Origin: Promethearchaeota archaeon
Lineage (GTDB): Archaea > Asgardarchaeota > Lokiarchaeia > Sigynarchaeales > SOKP01
DNA length: 6,304 nt
Direction of reading: 5' to 3'
NCBI GenBank assembly: GCA_014730295.1
Contig: WJIN01000341.1
Location: forward strand, 1 to 6,304
The translations under genes and the position numbers were made by a program. The notes under the pieces are model-generated. The model saw only the letters and a list, made by a program, of their open reading frames with translations. It did no database searches and was not told where the DNA came from. This document shows, one piece after another, positions 1 through 6,279 of the stretch (its first letter is position 1; each line of letters opens with the position of its first letter).

Positions 1-2
1 AT

Positions 3-122
3 CTATTATTAGGTACCATAGATTACTTGATTGATAAAGTTAAAACTGGTGACCAATTTACAAATATAGTTAATCTTTTCGAATCGATTTTAGCTTATCA
101 TAAAAAATATGGAGGAAAATAA
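3..122 (+). CDS. csm2: Csm2 small subunit of type III-A effector, C-terminal end only
   Basis: The reading frame is open from the left edge of the window and gives 39 C-terminal residues before TAA at 120-122; the start lies outside. The tail reads FESILAYHKKYGGK, matching the helical end of Csm2, where an aromatic/AYHK(x)Y-type segment is characteristic. Csm2 is the small helical subunit that forms the inner filament beside Csm3 in the type III-A complex and helps bind the crRNA:target duplex; it has no known catalytic role. The call rests on this short tail plus position: the next gene, three bases downstream, is csm3, the usual order. The last codons (GGA GGA) also supply the ribosome binding site of csm3, so the two are probably translationally linked. 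Only about a third of the protein can be seen, so its integrity cannot be judged. Confidence 0.8.
   Translation, partial: LLLGTIDYLIDKVKTGDQFTNIVNLFESILAYHKKYGGK
111..115 (+). promoter_or_regulatory. Ribosome binding site for csm3
   Basis: GGAGG lies inside the final codons of csm2, with 10 bases between it and ATG 126. It decides the csm3 start: it supports initiation at 126 even though TGA follows five codons later. The alternative GTG at 231 has a purine run (AGGAGGA, 224-230) directly against it, too close for a normal Shine-Dalgarno site, and those bases encode conserved residues of the protein. Confidence 0.65.
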
Positions 123-125
123 AAA

Positions 126-926
126 ATGTCTGAAGTAGATTGAAAAGCAAAGGTTCAGATAACTGGAAAAATAAGAGCATTAACAGGCTTATCAATTGGA
201 GGAAGTGGTGGAACCTTAGAAATAGGAGGAGTGGATAATCCTATTATTCGTAATCCGCTTTCTAATGAACCTTATATACCTGGAAGCTCTTTAAAAGGAA
301 AATTCCGATCTTTATTAGAAAAATATTTGGGAAAAGAGCTAATAAATGAGGTTTCTAAAAATCCTCTAATTAGGATACATAAATGTGATGATAAGAAGGA
401 ATATTTGAATTGCCCTGTGTGTATTTTATTTGGGAGTTCAGAGAAAGAAATTAATAAACCCTCTCGTTTGATTGTTAGGGATGCGTTCTTACAAGATGGA
501 GAAGTTTACTCCAAGCAAGATCTTAGTGAAAAAGGTGATTTACCCTTTTCGGAGATTAAAACCGAGACCGTTATCGACAGAATAACTGCCCAAGCAATGC
601 CAAGAGAATTAGAACGTGTTCCCTCAGGAGCAGAATTTAAATTAGATCTCATTTATGATCTCTATTCCGAGAAAGATGTAGAGTTTTTACTTTACGTATT
701 TGAATCTATGAAACTGTTAGAAGATGATTACTTGGGCGGATCGGGAACGCGAGGTTCGGGACAAGTAGAATTCTATGATTTAAGGATAGATATTAAGGAA
801 GAGAAATATTATAGTACGGGAACGTACGGTGAGGGTTTAGAAAGTATTAATAAAGAAGCAACAACACCCGAAGAGATTATTAAAACATTTCCTGAGCTTA
901 AAGATAAAATAAGTCCTTTAATATAG
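126..926 (+). CDS. csm3: Csm3 backbone RNase of type III-A effector, with in-frame TGA at codon 6
   Basis: Csm3 is the RRM-fold backbone subunit that lines the crRNA and cuts target RNA at 6-nt intervals. From ATG 126 the frame gives 266 codons plus TAG, somewhat longer than typical family members. Read through the TGA, the landmarks are: glycine-rich first strand around residues 14-29 (GKIRALTGLSIGGSGG), IGGVDNP at 33-39 whose Asp37 matches the known catalytic Asp, YIPGSSLKGK at 50-59, a likely zinc site His85/Cys87/Cys96/Cys99 (CPVCILFG), TVIDRITAQAMPRELERVPSG at about 148-168 (conserved segment), and the glycine loop GGSGTRGSGQ at 204-213. A start at GTG 231 would give 231 residues lacking the first strand and glycine motif. 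Family identity is certain; whether a full protein is made depends on codon 6. All other parts are intact, so a recent mutation or sequence error is likelier than decay. Confidence 0.9.
141..143 (+). other. In-frame TGA stop at codon 6 of csm3
   Basis: The frame reads ATG TCT GAA GTA GAT TGA AAA GCA AAG, then continues with an intact, conserved Csm3 N-terminus. Between 144 and 230 no in-frame ATG, GTG or TTG exists. One base change would restore a sense codon (for example TGG, AGA or CGA). The position is outside the conserved core. Possible causes are a sequencing or assembly error, a true nonsense mutation, a rare start such as ATA at 159, or recoding. Confidence 0.85.
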
Positions 927-941
927 TTCATTTAATAATGA

Positions 942-949
942 AAGGAGAT
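942..949 (+). promoter_or_regulatory. Ribosome binding site setting the csm4 start at TTG 956
   Basis: AAGGAGAT sits inside the first codons of the longer reading that begins at ATG 938, with GGAG ending 8 bases before TTG 956. ATG 938 has only AT-rich sequence upstream. The same AAGGAGAT-then-TTG arrangement precedes csm5, so TTG 956 is the better start. Confidence 0.65.
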
Positions 950-955
950 TTCCAA

Positions 956-2041
956 TTGACAATACATAAAGCAATTAAACTAAAACCAATTACCCCATTC
1001 CATCATGGAAAAATGATGGATATGGAATCAATAGAGGAATTCATACATTCTGATACAATTTTCAGTGCACTTTGTAGAATCTCTGATGTTTATATGGGAA
1101 AAGAGGAATATAAAAAACTTATTAATCCCTTCTTAACTACAAAACCTCCATTCTTAATAAGCTCGATGTTTCCATATTATGAAAACGGTGAAAAAACGAT
1201 ATACTTCTTTCCGAAACCATTGCTCTTCAAATCATTTGTCAATAAGAACCCGAAGAATATCAAAAGATTCAAAAAAATACGATTTGTATCCGCTGAAATC
1301 TTTAATGCGTATCTTAGGGGAGATGACGATTTTCTGGAGAAGCAATTCCATGATAAGAATAAAAATCCTAGAAAAAACCTTTTTATCCAAGGAAACCAAG
1401 TGTGGTTATCAGAAAACGAAAGAAAGTTAATTCCCTACGTTGAAAATCTCTGGAAGACTCATAGATCACCCCGAATTGCAATAGATAGAATAAATCAAAA
1501 TACTTCAATCTATCATTATTCAAGGGTTTATTTCAATGATCATGTTGGGTTATTTTTTCTAATAAAGTGTTTAGATGAGTCAGAGGAACAAGAGCTTATT
1601 AAGAATCTCAGTATAAAACTAAGATATCTTGGAGATTCCGGAATTGGAGGTGAGAGAAGTCTTGGAAATGGTCAATTCAGAGTCCAGTTGGATGAAAATA
1701 ATTCTCTTTTTCAAATCTCTCTCGATGAGAATATAGATACAACAGATCAAATAGTATCTCTTTCGTTATTTTTACCCTCGGACACAGATATTAAGAATGG
1801 GTTGTTAGATCCTCCTTCATTTTACCAGATAATCAATCGGAAGGGATGGATATCAAATTCAACTTATAGAAGGAAATCTGTATTTATGATCTCTGAGGGG
1901 AGTGTTTTTAATAAAAATGGACACCCCATTTCCGGAAGAGTTATTGAATTAACCCCTGAAATATTGAAAAATAGTGATTCTGGGTATAAGATACATAGAT
2001 ATGGATTGTTATATCCTATTTTAATCAAAAATAAAATTTAA
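956..2041 (+). CDS. csm4: Csm4, crRNA 5'-handle-binding subunit of type III-A effector
   Basis: Csm4 (Cas5 group) sits at the base of the type III-A complex, grips the 5' tag of the crRNA and contacts Cas10. From TTG 956 the product is 361 residues; an upstream in-frame ATG at 938 would add six. Visible family marks, numbered from TTG: KLKPITPFHHG near 8-18, HSDTIFSAL at 31-39, FPKPLL near 85-90, SPRIAIDRINQNTSIYHYSR at 171-190, the glycine-rich loop YLGDSGIGGERSLGNGQF at 224-241, and the late HRYGLLYPI near 347-355, typical of the Csm4 C-terminus. It is moderately longer than well-studied bacterial Csm4 proteins of about 300 residues. It starts 29 bases after the csm3 stop and ends immediately before the csm5 ribosome binding site, so it is co-transcribed with both. 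No catalytic activity is expected. The product call is strong; the exact start is an inference. Confidence 0.92.
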   Translation: MTIHKAIKLKPITPFHHGKMMDMESIEEFIHSDTIFSALCRISDVYMGKEEYKKLINPFLTTKPPFLISSMFPYYENGEKTIYFFPKPLLFKSFVNKNPKNIKRFKKIRFVSAEIFNAYLRGDDDFLEKQFHDKNKNPRKNLFIQGNQVWLSENERKLIPYVENLWKTHRSPRIAIDRINQNTSIYHYSRVYFNDHVGLFFLIKCLDESEEQELIKNLSIKLRYLGDSGIGGERSLGNGQFRVQLDENNSLFQISLDENIDTTDQIVSLSLFLPSDTDIKNGLLDPPSFYQIINRKGWISNSTYRRKSVFMISEGSVFNKNGHPISGRVIELTPEILKNSDSGYKIHRYGLLYPILIKNKI

Positions 2042-2047
2042 GGAGAT
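2040..2047 (+). promoter_or_regulatory. Ribosome binding site for csm5
   Basis: AAGGAGAT overlaps the TAA stop of csm4 (2039-2041) and lies 4 bases before the TTG start at 2052. It supports a TTG start and translational coupling of csm4 with csm5. Confidence 0.7.
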
Positions 2048-2051
2048 TAAT

Positions 2052-3350
2052 TTGAAATCAGAGAAAAGGAACAATTACAACATTACCTATGAAATCATCA
2101 CTCCAACTCATATAGGAAATGGAGAAAAATTACCGAAAACAGAATTAGCATTCTTTTCTAAGAAGCGATTGATAAGAAAGGTTGATATTGACAAGTTCTT
2201 CAGTTCAATATCTCCCCAAGAGATATCAAAATTATCAGATTCTATTAAATCAGCGAAAAACGACTATTTTAACAATATATTTAGTTCTAGATCAATTTCT
2301 TCTCAAGAACTTGAAAAACAATATGATCTGAAATTAAGTTATAATTATCGTGATGCAGATCTTCATAAGATACGGGAAATTGACTCTTTTATAAAAACTC
2401 CCCTATTCCAACCTTATTTACCGGGATCTAGTATAAAAGGTTGGCTGAGAACTTCCATTCTCTTCTATTATATGAAACGAATAAAAGAAACGAATAGGTA
2501 TTTAGACCAGTTTAATGAGCAATTAGATCATGTCCCAAGGGGAGGTCGAAATCTATATAAAATGAAAAGAGACATTGGTGATATTTTTGAAAACCCTCTT
2601 TTTGGAAATGATCCCCGTCAAGATATTTTTCGATATTTCATCGTGAGAGATACTAAGCCGGTATCTTATGAAAATTTAGCCTTGGGATTTATCCAAATCT
2701 ATCATCCCAAAGAACGTAGAGGAGAGGCATATTTTGAATCATTAAAATTTTCCCGATATCTAGAATTGCTCCAGCAAAATACCAAATTACAAGGAGCCTT
2801 TTCTATCGTTAGTGATTTTTCCGATTATAGAGAAGAGTATCTTCAATCAAGTAATTTTGAGAATAAATTAAGAGATTATATCATAAAAAAGGTATTTGAA
2901 TTACCTCATGAAGAACTTTTTCAAAAAATTGCAGATATAAGTAATATTCTCGCAAAGAATATAATTCGTTATAACTATAATTATCTAAAAACCTTGAATG
3001 AAAAATTATCTTCACCCATCATTGAACCACTAATCAAATTTTACGAAGAAACACTTTATCCTATATATGATGAGGTTGCCAAAACAGATGATCAATTCCT
3101 ACTACGATTAGGTGGAGCAACAGAATGGCACTCAAAAACGATAGGAGCAGAATTGATGGAATATTTTGTTAATAAAGGAAAAATTGATTTCAGTACTTTC
3201 TATAACAGACTTAACAGGTTAAAATTGTTTAAGGGTGGAAGGATGCATAAAAGATTTGAGTTAGCACCAATATCTCGTTCCTATCTCGTGGATAATATGA
3301 ACGGTCCTCGGATGCCCCTAGGATGGGTAAGAGCGAAACTAGAGCATTAA
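2052..3350 (+). CDS. csm5: Csm5, cap subunit of type III-A effector at the crRNA 3' end
   Basis: Csm5 is a Cas7-group RAMP protein that caps the Csm3 filament near the crRNA 3' end and is needed for crRNA 3' maturation in studied systems. The 432 residues run from a TTG start with a good ribosome binding site; no ATG occurs near the start. Visible marks: ITPTHIGNGEKL near 16-27 (the first-strand THIGnG motif), LFQPYLPGSSIKGWLRTSI at 118-136 (conserved Cas7-group loop), NPLFGNDPRQD near 181-191, LRLGGATEWHSKTIG near 351-365, PISRSYLVD near 406-414, and PLGWVRAKLE near the end. The middle (about 220-345) is a variable, helix-rich insertion with many charged residues, common in Csm5. A Csm5 distinguishes subtype III-A from III-D and from III-B/Cmr. 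Cas6 begins six bases after its stop. Confidence 0.92.
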   Translation: MKSEKRNNYNITYEIITPTHIGNGEKLPKTELAFFSKKRLIRKVDIDKFFSSISPQEISKLSDSIKSAKNDYFNNIFSSRSISSQELEKQYDLKLSYNYRDADLHKIREIDSFIKTPLFQPYLPGSSIKGWLRTSILFYYMKRIKETNRYLDQFNEQLDHVPRGGRNLYKMKRDIGDIFENPLFGNDPRQDIFRYFIVRDTKPVSYENLALGFIQIYHPKERRGEAYFESLKFSRYLELLQQNTKLQGAFSIVSDFSDYREEYLQSSNFENKLRDYIIKKVFELPHEELFQKIADISNILAKNIIRYNYNYLKTLNEKLSSPIIEPLIKFYEETLYPIYDEVAKTDDQFLLRLGGATEWHSKTIGAELMEYFVNKGKIDFSTFYNRLNRLKLFKGGRMHKRFELAPISRSYLVDNMNGPRMPLGWVRAKLEH

Positions 3351-3356
3351 GTCAGC

Positions 3357-4124
3357 ATGATACGATTTAAATTTGAGTTAGTCCCCGAAGAAGGCGTAGT
3401 TAAACCCTATATTGAACCGTACGGTTATATTTTTCGCGCAATTTTAATGAATTGGTTAAAGCAGATAAAACCTGAATTAGTTCATGAGTTACATTCTTAT
3501 AATCGAATTAGACCATATTCTATCCAACTATCTTATCGACGAAAAAAACTGATTTTTTATTTAAATATCTTTGACTCGAACATTTCTTCGGTTTTAATTA
3601 ATGACTTGATAAAAGATAAGAATAAAGAATTTTTAGTATCGTCCCAAACATTTTTACTTAAGAAAGTAGTATTTGAAGATATCTCCATCTCTACTATTTT
3701 GAAGAAAGCAAGACCTGTCAAAAGCTTTATAATGAACTTTATCGAGCCAACTTATTTTAAAACAACAAGATCGAAGAATGTTGTTCGGCTGCCTATTCCC
3801 GAATTAATTTTTAGTAATCTACTAAATTTATGGAATGAATATTACTCTTCGGAAATAAATATAGAAGAATTTCCCTTTCTACAATGGGTAAATAGAGAAA
3901 TTTATCCAAGTAGCTTAAAGATTAAGACCATTTCAAAAGAAATGGGAGAGACCATACCGGCAGCAGGTATTGTCGGGTGGACAAATTTTGAAATCACCAA
4001 GAATGAATCAAATTATGCAAAACTTATAGATGCTTTTTGTAGATTGGGTGAGTTATCTAATATTGGAGCTAATAGAACTGCTGGTTTTGGAGTAATTAAA
4101 TATCGTTCAAAAGAGTTTTTTTGA
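3357..4124 (+). CDS. cas6: Cas6 CRISPR RNA endoribonuclease
   Basis: Cas6 cuts CRISPR precursor RNA within the repeats and leaves the 8-nt 5' tag that Csm4 later holds. The 255 residues match the usual Cas6 length and the two-ferredoxin-fold plan. The N-terminal half has RAILMNWLKQIKPELVHELH, where His43 or His46 lies about where many Cas6 enzymes carry the catalytic His (just before NRIRPYSIQLS at 49-59). The C-terminal half has FIEPTYFKT at 128-136, LPIPELIFSNLLNLWNEY at 145-162, and the glycine loop NIGANRTAGFGVI at 235-247, which is diagnostic. The start ATG 3357 lies six bases after csm5 without a strong ribosome binding site, so translation is probably coupled. It is the last gene on the plus strand here, and no CRISPR array follows. 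The family is clear; the catalytic residue assignment is tentative. Confidence 0.9.
   Translation: MIRFKFELVPEEGVVKPYIEPYGYIFRAILMNWLKQIKPELVHELHSYNRIRPYSIQLSYRRKKLIFYLNIFDSNISSVLINDLIKDKNKEFLVSSQTFLLKKVVFEDISISTILKKARPVKSFIMNFIEPTYFKTTRSKNVVRLPIPELIFSNLLNLWNEYYSSEINIEEFPFLQWVNREIYPSSLKIKTISKEMGETIPAAGIVGWTNFEITKNESNYAKLIDAFCRLGELSNIGANRTAGFGVIKYRSKEFF
4116..4122 (+). terminator. Possible oligo-T terminator of the csm-cas6 operon
   Basis: Seven consecutive T residues overlap the cas6 stop codon (TGA, 4122-4124). Archaeal RNA polymerase can terminate at such runs without a hairpin. On the opposite strand, an A6 run at 4155-4160 gives U6 in the transcript of the converging gene. The rest of the 112-base gap (4125-4236) shows no gene or clear hairpin. 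Confidence 0.3.
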
Positions 4125-4236
4125 TTTATAGGATTTATGAGAGCGTTTCTAACCAAAAAACAAATTAATGCGCGACCTAAAATATAATGGGAATAAGAAA
4201 TTGACCTCCCTAATTTCACTATAAGTTGCTTACTTA

Positions 4237-6003
4237 TTATCTATATTTATATATGAGATATCCCAATATAGGAATTATGTACATCGGAATATAAAGAATC
4301 AAAATCATATCAATATAATTGATGAAGTAGGGACTAATCGAAAAGACTATTATCGTCTGGATGATGAGAATTAAAGAAATGACGATAAGGTCTAATTTTA
4401 ACGTTCTACGCGAAATAGTTTTGACTTTATGAATAACATTCAATACATTTCTGAGTGTTTCTATACCATTCTTGGGTGAGTGCTTAGATCCTCCTTTTTT
4501 TGAATCATCTAAATTCTCCCGACTTTCGTCTTTTGTCATAGAAGTGTTAGATTCATTTCCGTAAAGCATTCTTTCTTCTTTGTCCAATGCGAATCGATTA
4601 TGTAATAGATAATTATTGGTATTGTCTGAATAGAGCTCCTTTAAATTAAGCTCCTCTTGCTGAATTCTTGAACTATACTCGCTAGAAAGGGACTCAAAAA
4701 GACTTATAAGATTCACGGAAAACTCTTCAGTATGATTTTGATCTTCATTAAGATATTGATGTAGCTTTTCTTCCGCATCTCGTGTAATTTTTTGCTCATC
4801 TAAACCAACCGTTCCTCGATTTCTCGCAGATATAACCGAAGCCCTAATTACATATTCAAAAGAACGCTTTATTAACTCTTTTCCTTCTGCGTATTTTTCC
4901 TTCTTTTGAGAATGTTCATCTATTACAGGTACTTCATTAGCTATTGAAGGTTTTTTAATTTGCTGTAAATCGATCACTACTTTCTTCTCATCTTTTTCCT
5001 CTGTAGATGGATCAATGGAGGTTTCGTTCTCAGTACGTTTTTTATCCCTCTTTTTCCTTACTTTAACTCTCGGCTTAGCTATCTCCTTACGTTTCTTAGG
5101 TCTTACCTTAGCTAACTTTTTACGCTTCTCAAATTCAACCTTAGCTTTCTCTAACCTACGCTTCTCCGTCTCGGTTAAAATTATGGCGGATTCATGAGAA
5201 TGCTCCGCTATAGTAAGCAAATCATGATTCGAGAGGAATTCATTGTCGGTAATCTTCTCTTCCCTTATGTCAATATAATATTTAATTCGGCGGGTTTCTA
5301 AGGGTTTGCAATGAGTACAAGTTATCACGATTGTTTTTCTATTTCTCCGATATTTTTTAAACGTACCCGGTTTAATATCGATCTGTAAAATATTCCTACA
5401 TTTTCTACATTTAAGTTTCCCTGAGACGGCATCGATTTCGATCTTTTGTTCTTTTGTACTATCGGTAATTTCCTTATATGAAACAATAAATTTGTTTTCA
5501 ATTCCTCCCTCGCTTTTACAATGCATATTATCGTCAAACTCAAATGAAATACCAGAACGCTCTTTTTTGGAAGAAGGTTTTTCTACCCTTTCATCATAAG
5601 CTGAAATAAACTCTTGATCTATATCAAAATATTTCTCGGTTAATTCTTGGATCCACCGAAAAAATTCAGTATCCCTTATAGAATCTCTCACGCGCCTTCC
5701 GAGATTAGTAATGGAAACTAAATCCGTTCTTATATTATGCTGGTGCTTTTTGGGATCTTGTACATTGATTAGTCCCAAATAACCAAGTTTAGTAACAGCT
5801 TTATACCATCCTTCTTTTCGGTGAAATGTTTTTATATTATGGGTAATGATTTCTTGGGCTGACTTTGAGCAAGCTACTTTAAAAAATAGAACAAAAAGAG
5901 GAGGGAAATCAAGTGCAATTTCTTTGAGGATCTCACCATATGGGAGTTGGTCTAAATCAATTTTAGTTCGCTTCTTACATTTTTTTAATATTTGAGAACT
6001 CAT
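4237..6003 (-). CDS. Membrane-anchored winged-helix and zinc-ribbon protein of unknown function
   Basis: I do not recognise this 588-residue protein as a named family. From the N-terminus: a helical, winged-helix-like region at about 30-106 (WYKAVTKLGYLGLI resembles a recognition helix, followed by a strand-rich wing and ITNLGRRV); a zinc ribbon with Cys199/Cys202 and Cys229/Cys232; a very Lys/Arg-rich linker at about 280-325, helical in its first part; an acidic to polar region at about 326-375; a mostly helical region at about 376-480; a Ser/Asp-rich low-complexity stretch near 483-512; and two transmembrane helices at about 537-558 and 563-585. Basic residues before the first helix and at the tail suggest both ends face the cytoplasm, placing the winged helix and ribbon inside. 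ATG 6003 is the only standard start; a stop lies about ten codons upstream, with a CTG at 6018 between. It converges on cas6, so it is probably not part of the CRISPR operon. Possible roles are membrane-tethered regulation or nucleic-acid sensing. Confidence 0.7.
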   Translation of the reverse strand: MSSQILKKCKKRTKIDLDQLPYGEILKEIALDFPPLFVLFFKVACSKSAQEIITHNIKTFHRKEGWYKAVTKLGYLGLINVQDPKKHQHNIRTDLVSITNLGRRVRDSIRDTEFFRWIQELTEKYFDIDQEFISAYDERVEKPSSKKERSGISFEFDDNMHCKSEGGIENKFIVSYKEITDSTKEQKIEIDAVSGKLKCRKCRNILQIDIKPGTFKKYRRNRKTIVITCTHCKPLETRRIKYYIDIREEKITDNEFLSNHDLLTIAEHSHESAIILTETEKRRLEKAKVEFEKRKKLAKVRPKKRKEIAKPRVKVRKKRDKKRTENETSIDPSTEEKDEKKVVIDLQQIKKPSIANEVPVIDEHSQKKEKYAEGKELIKRSFEYVIRASVISARNRGTVGLDEQKITRDAEEKLHQYLNEDQNHTEEFSVNLISLFESLSSEYSSRIQQEELNLKELYSDNTNNYLLHNRFALDKEERMLYGNESNTSMTKDESRENLDDSKKGGSKHSPKNGIETLRNVLNVIHKVKTISRRTLKLDLIVISLILIIQTIIVFSISPYFINYIDMILILYIPMYIIPILGYLIYKYR

Positions 6004-6041
6004 AGTAACAATCTTCAGTTTTTTACCCTCTTTTTATCATC

Positions 6042-6050
6042 GTTATTTAT
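6042..6050 (-). promoter_or_regulatory. Candidate TATA-like box of the minus-strand gene
   Basis: On the minus strand these bases read ATAAATAAC, about 40 bases before ATG 6003. Transcription would start near 6020 and leave a leader of roughly 15-20 bases, a normal spacing for an archaeal promoter. The match is weak and AT-rich sequence gives such matches often. Confidence 0.3.
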
Positions 6051-6082
6051 GAAGAAAAAACTTAAAGTAAACTTTTTTCTTC
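6051..6082. repeat. Inverted repeat, 10-bp perfect arms, upstream of the minus-strand gene
   Basis: GAAGAAAAAA (6051-6060) and TTTTTTCTTC (6073-6082) are perfect reverse complements separated by 12 bases. The repeat abuts the candidate TATA-like box on its upstream side, where an archaeal transcription factor or regulator would bind. It could be an operator, or chance in an A/T-rich, low-complexity stretch. The arms contain few G/C pairs, so a stable RNA hairpin is unlikely. Confidence 0.5.
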
Positions 6083-6252
6083 AATCAATTCAAGAATTTT
6101 TATTTCTTAAATTAACATTCTATCGCTTCGGAATATGAAACTCAAAAACCCTTTACTAAATAGGCCGATTTAAGTGATTTTCAGAATCCAGATATAATTC
6201 TTAACCCCTATAGATGATAATCTTAATTATCAATCAGTTGAATTGTAAAGTT

Positions 6253-6266
6253 CATAAATATTTATG
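6253..6266. repeat. 14-bp perfect palindrome CATAAATATTTATG
   Basis: The 14 bases equal their own reverse complement. They lie 4 bases before a TATA-like box at 6271-6279, which is a plausible regulator site. AT-only palindromes are not rare in DNA of this composition, so function is uncertain. Confidence 0.45.
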
Positions 6267-6270
6267 TGAC

Positions 6271-6279
6271 TTATATAAA
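6271..6279. promoter_or_regulatory. Candidate archaeal TATA box near the right edge
   Basis: TTATATAAA resembles the archaeal TATA consensus and is nearly symmetric, so direction is unclear. Used on the plus strand it would start a transcript near the right edge, serving a gene outside the window. Used on the minus strand it would give the 588-residue protein gene a leader of over 200 bases, which is less likely. Confidence 0.3.

Noticed and set aside
141..143. TGA read as tryptophan throughout the genome
   Set aside because: All 12 tryptophans I count in csm4, csm5, cas6 and the minus-strand gene use TGG, no other gene has an internal TGA, and cas6 itself ends in TGA.
141..143. TGA read as selenocysteine
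   Set aside because: Csm3 is not a known selenoprotein, the position is outside the conserved core, and I see no convincing SECIS-like hairpin.
231..926. Csm3 starting at GTG 231 (231 residues)
   Set aside because: It lacks the first strand and glycine motif of the fold, puts the catalytic Asp at residue 2, and has its purine run directly against the start codon; the frame upstream is clearly Csm3.
1179..1430. Open frame of 83 codons inside csm4
   Set aside because: It overlaps csm4 in another frame, has no recognisable motif, and csm4 is clearly the real gene.
4013..4219. Minus-strand open frame of 68 codons over the end of cas6
   Set aside because: It mostly lies antisense to the conserved Cas6 glycine loop and shows no protein-like features.
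5015..5197. Plus-strand open frame of 60 codons, hydrophobic
   Set aside because: It is the complement of the Lys/Arg-rich tract of the minus-strand gene, which makes Leu/Phe-rich shadow translations.
5325..5543. Minus-strand open frame of 72 codons within the 588-residue gene
   Set aside because: It is an alternative frame inside a gene with clear domain structure, including the CxxC pairs.
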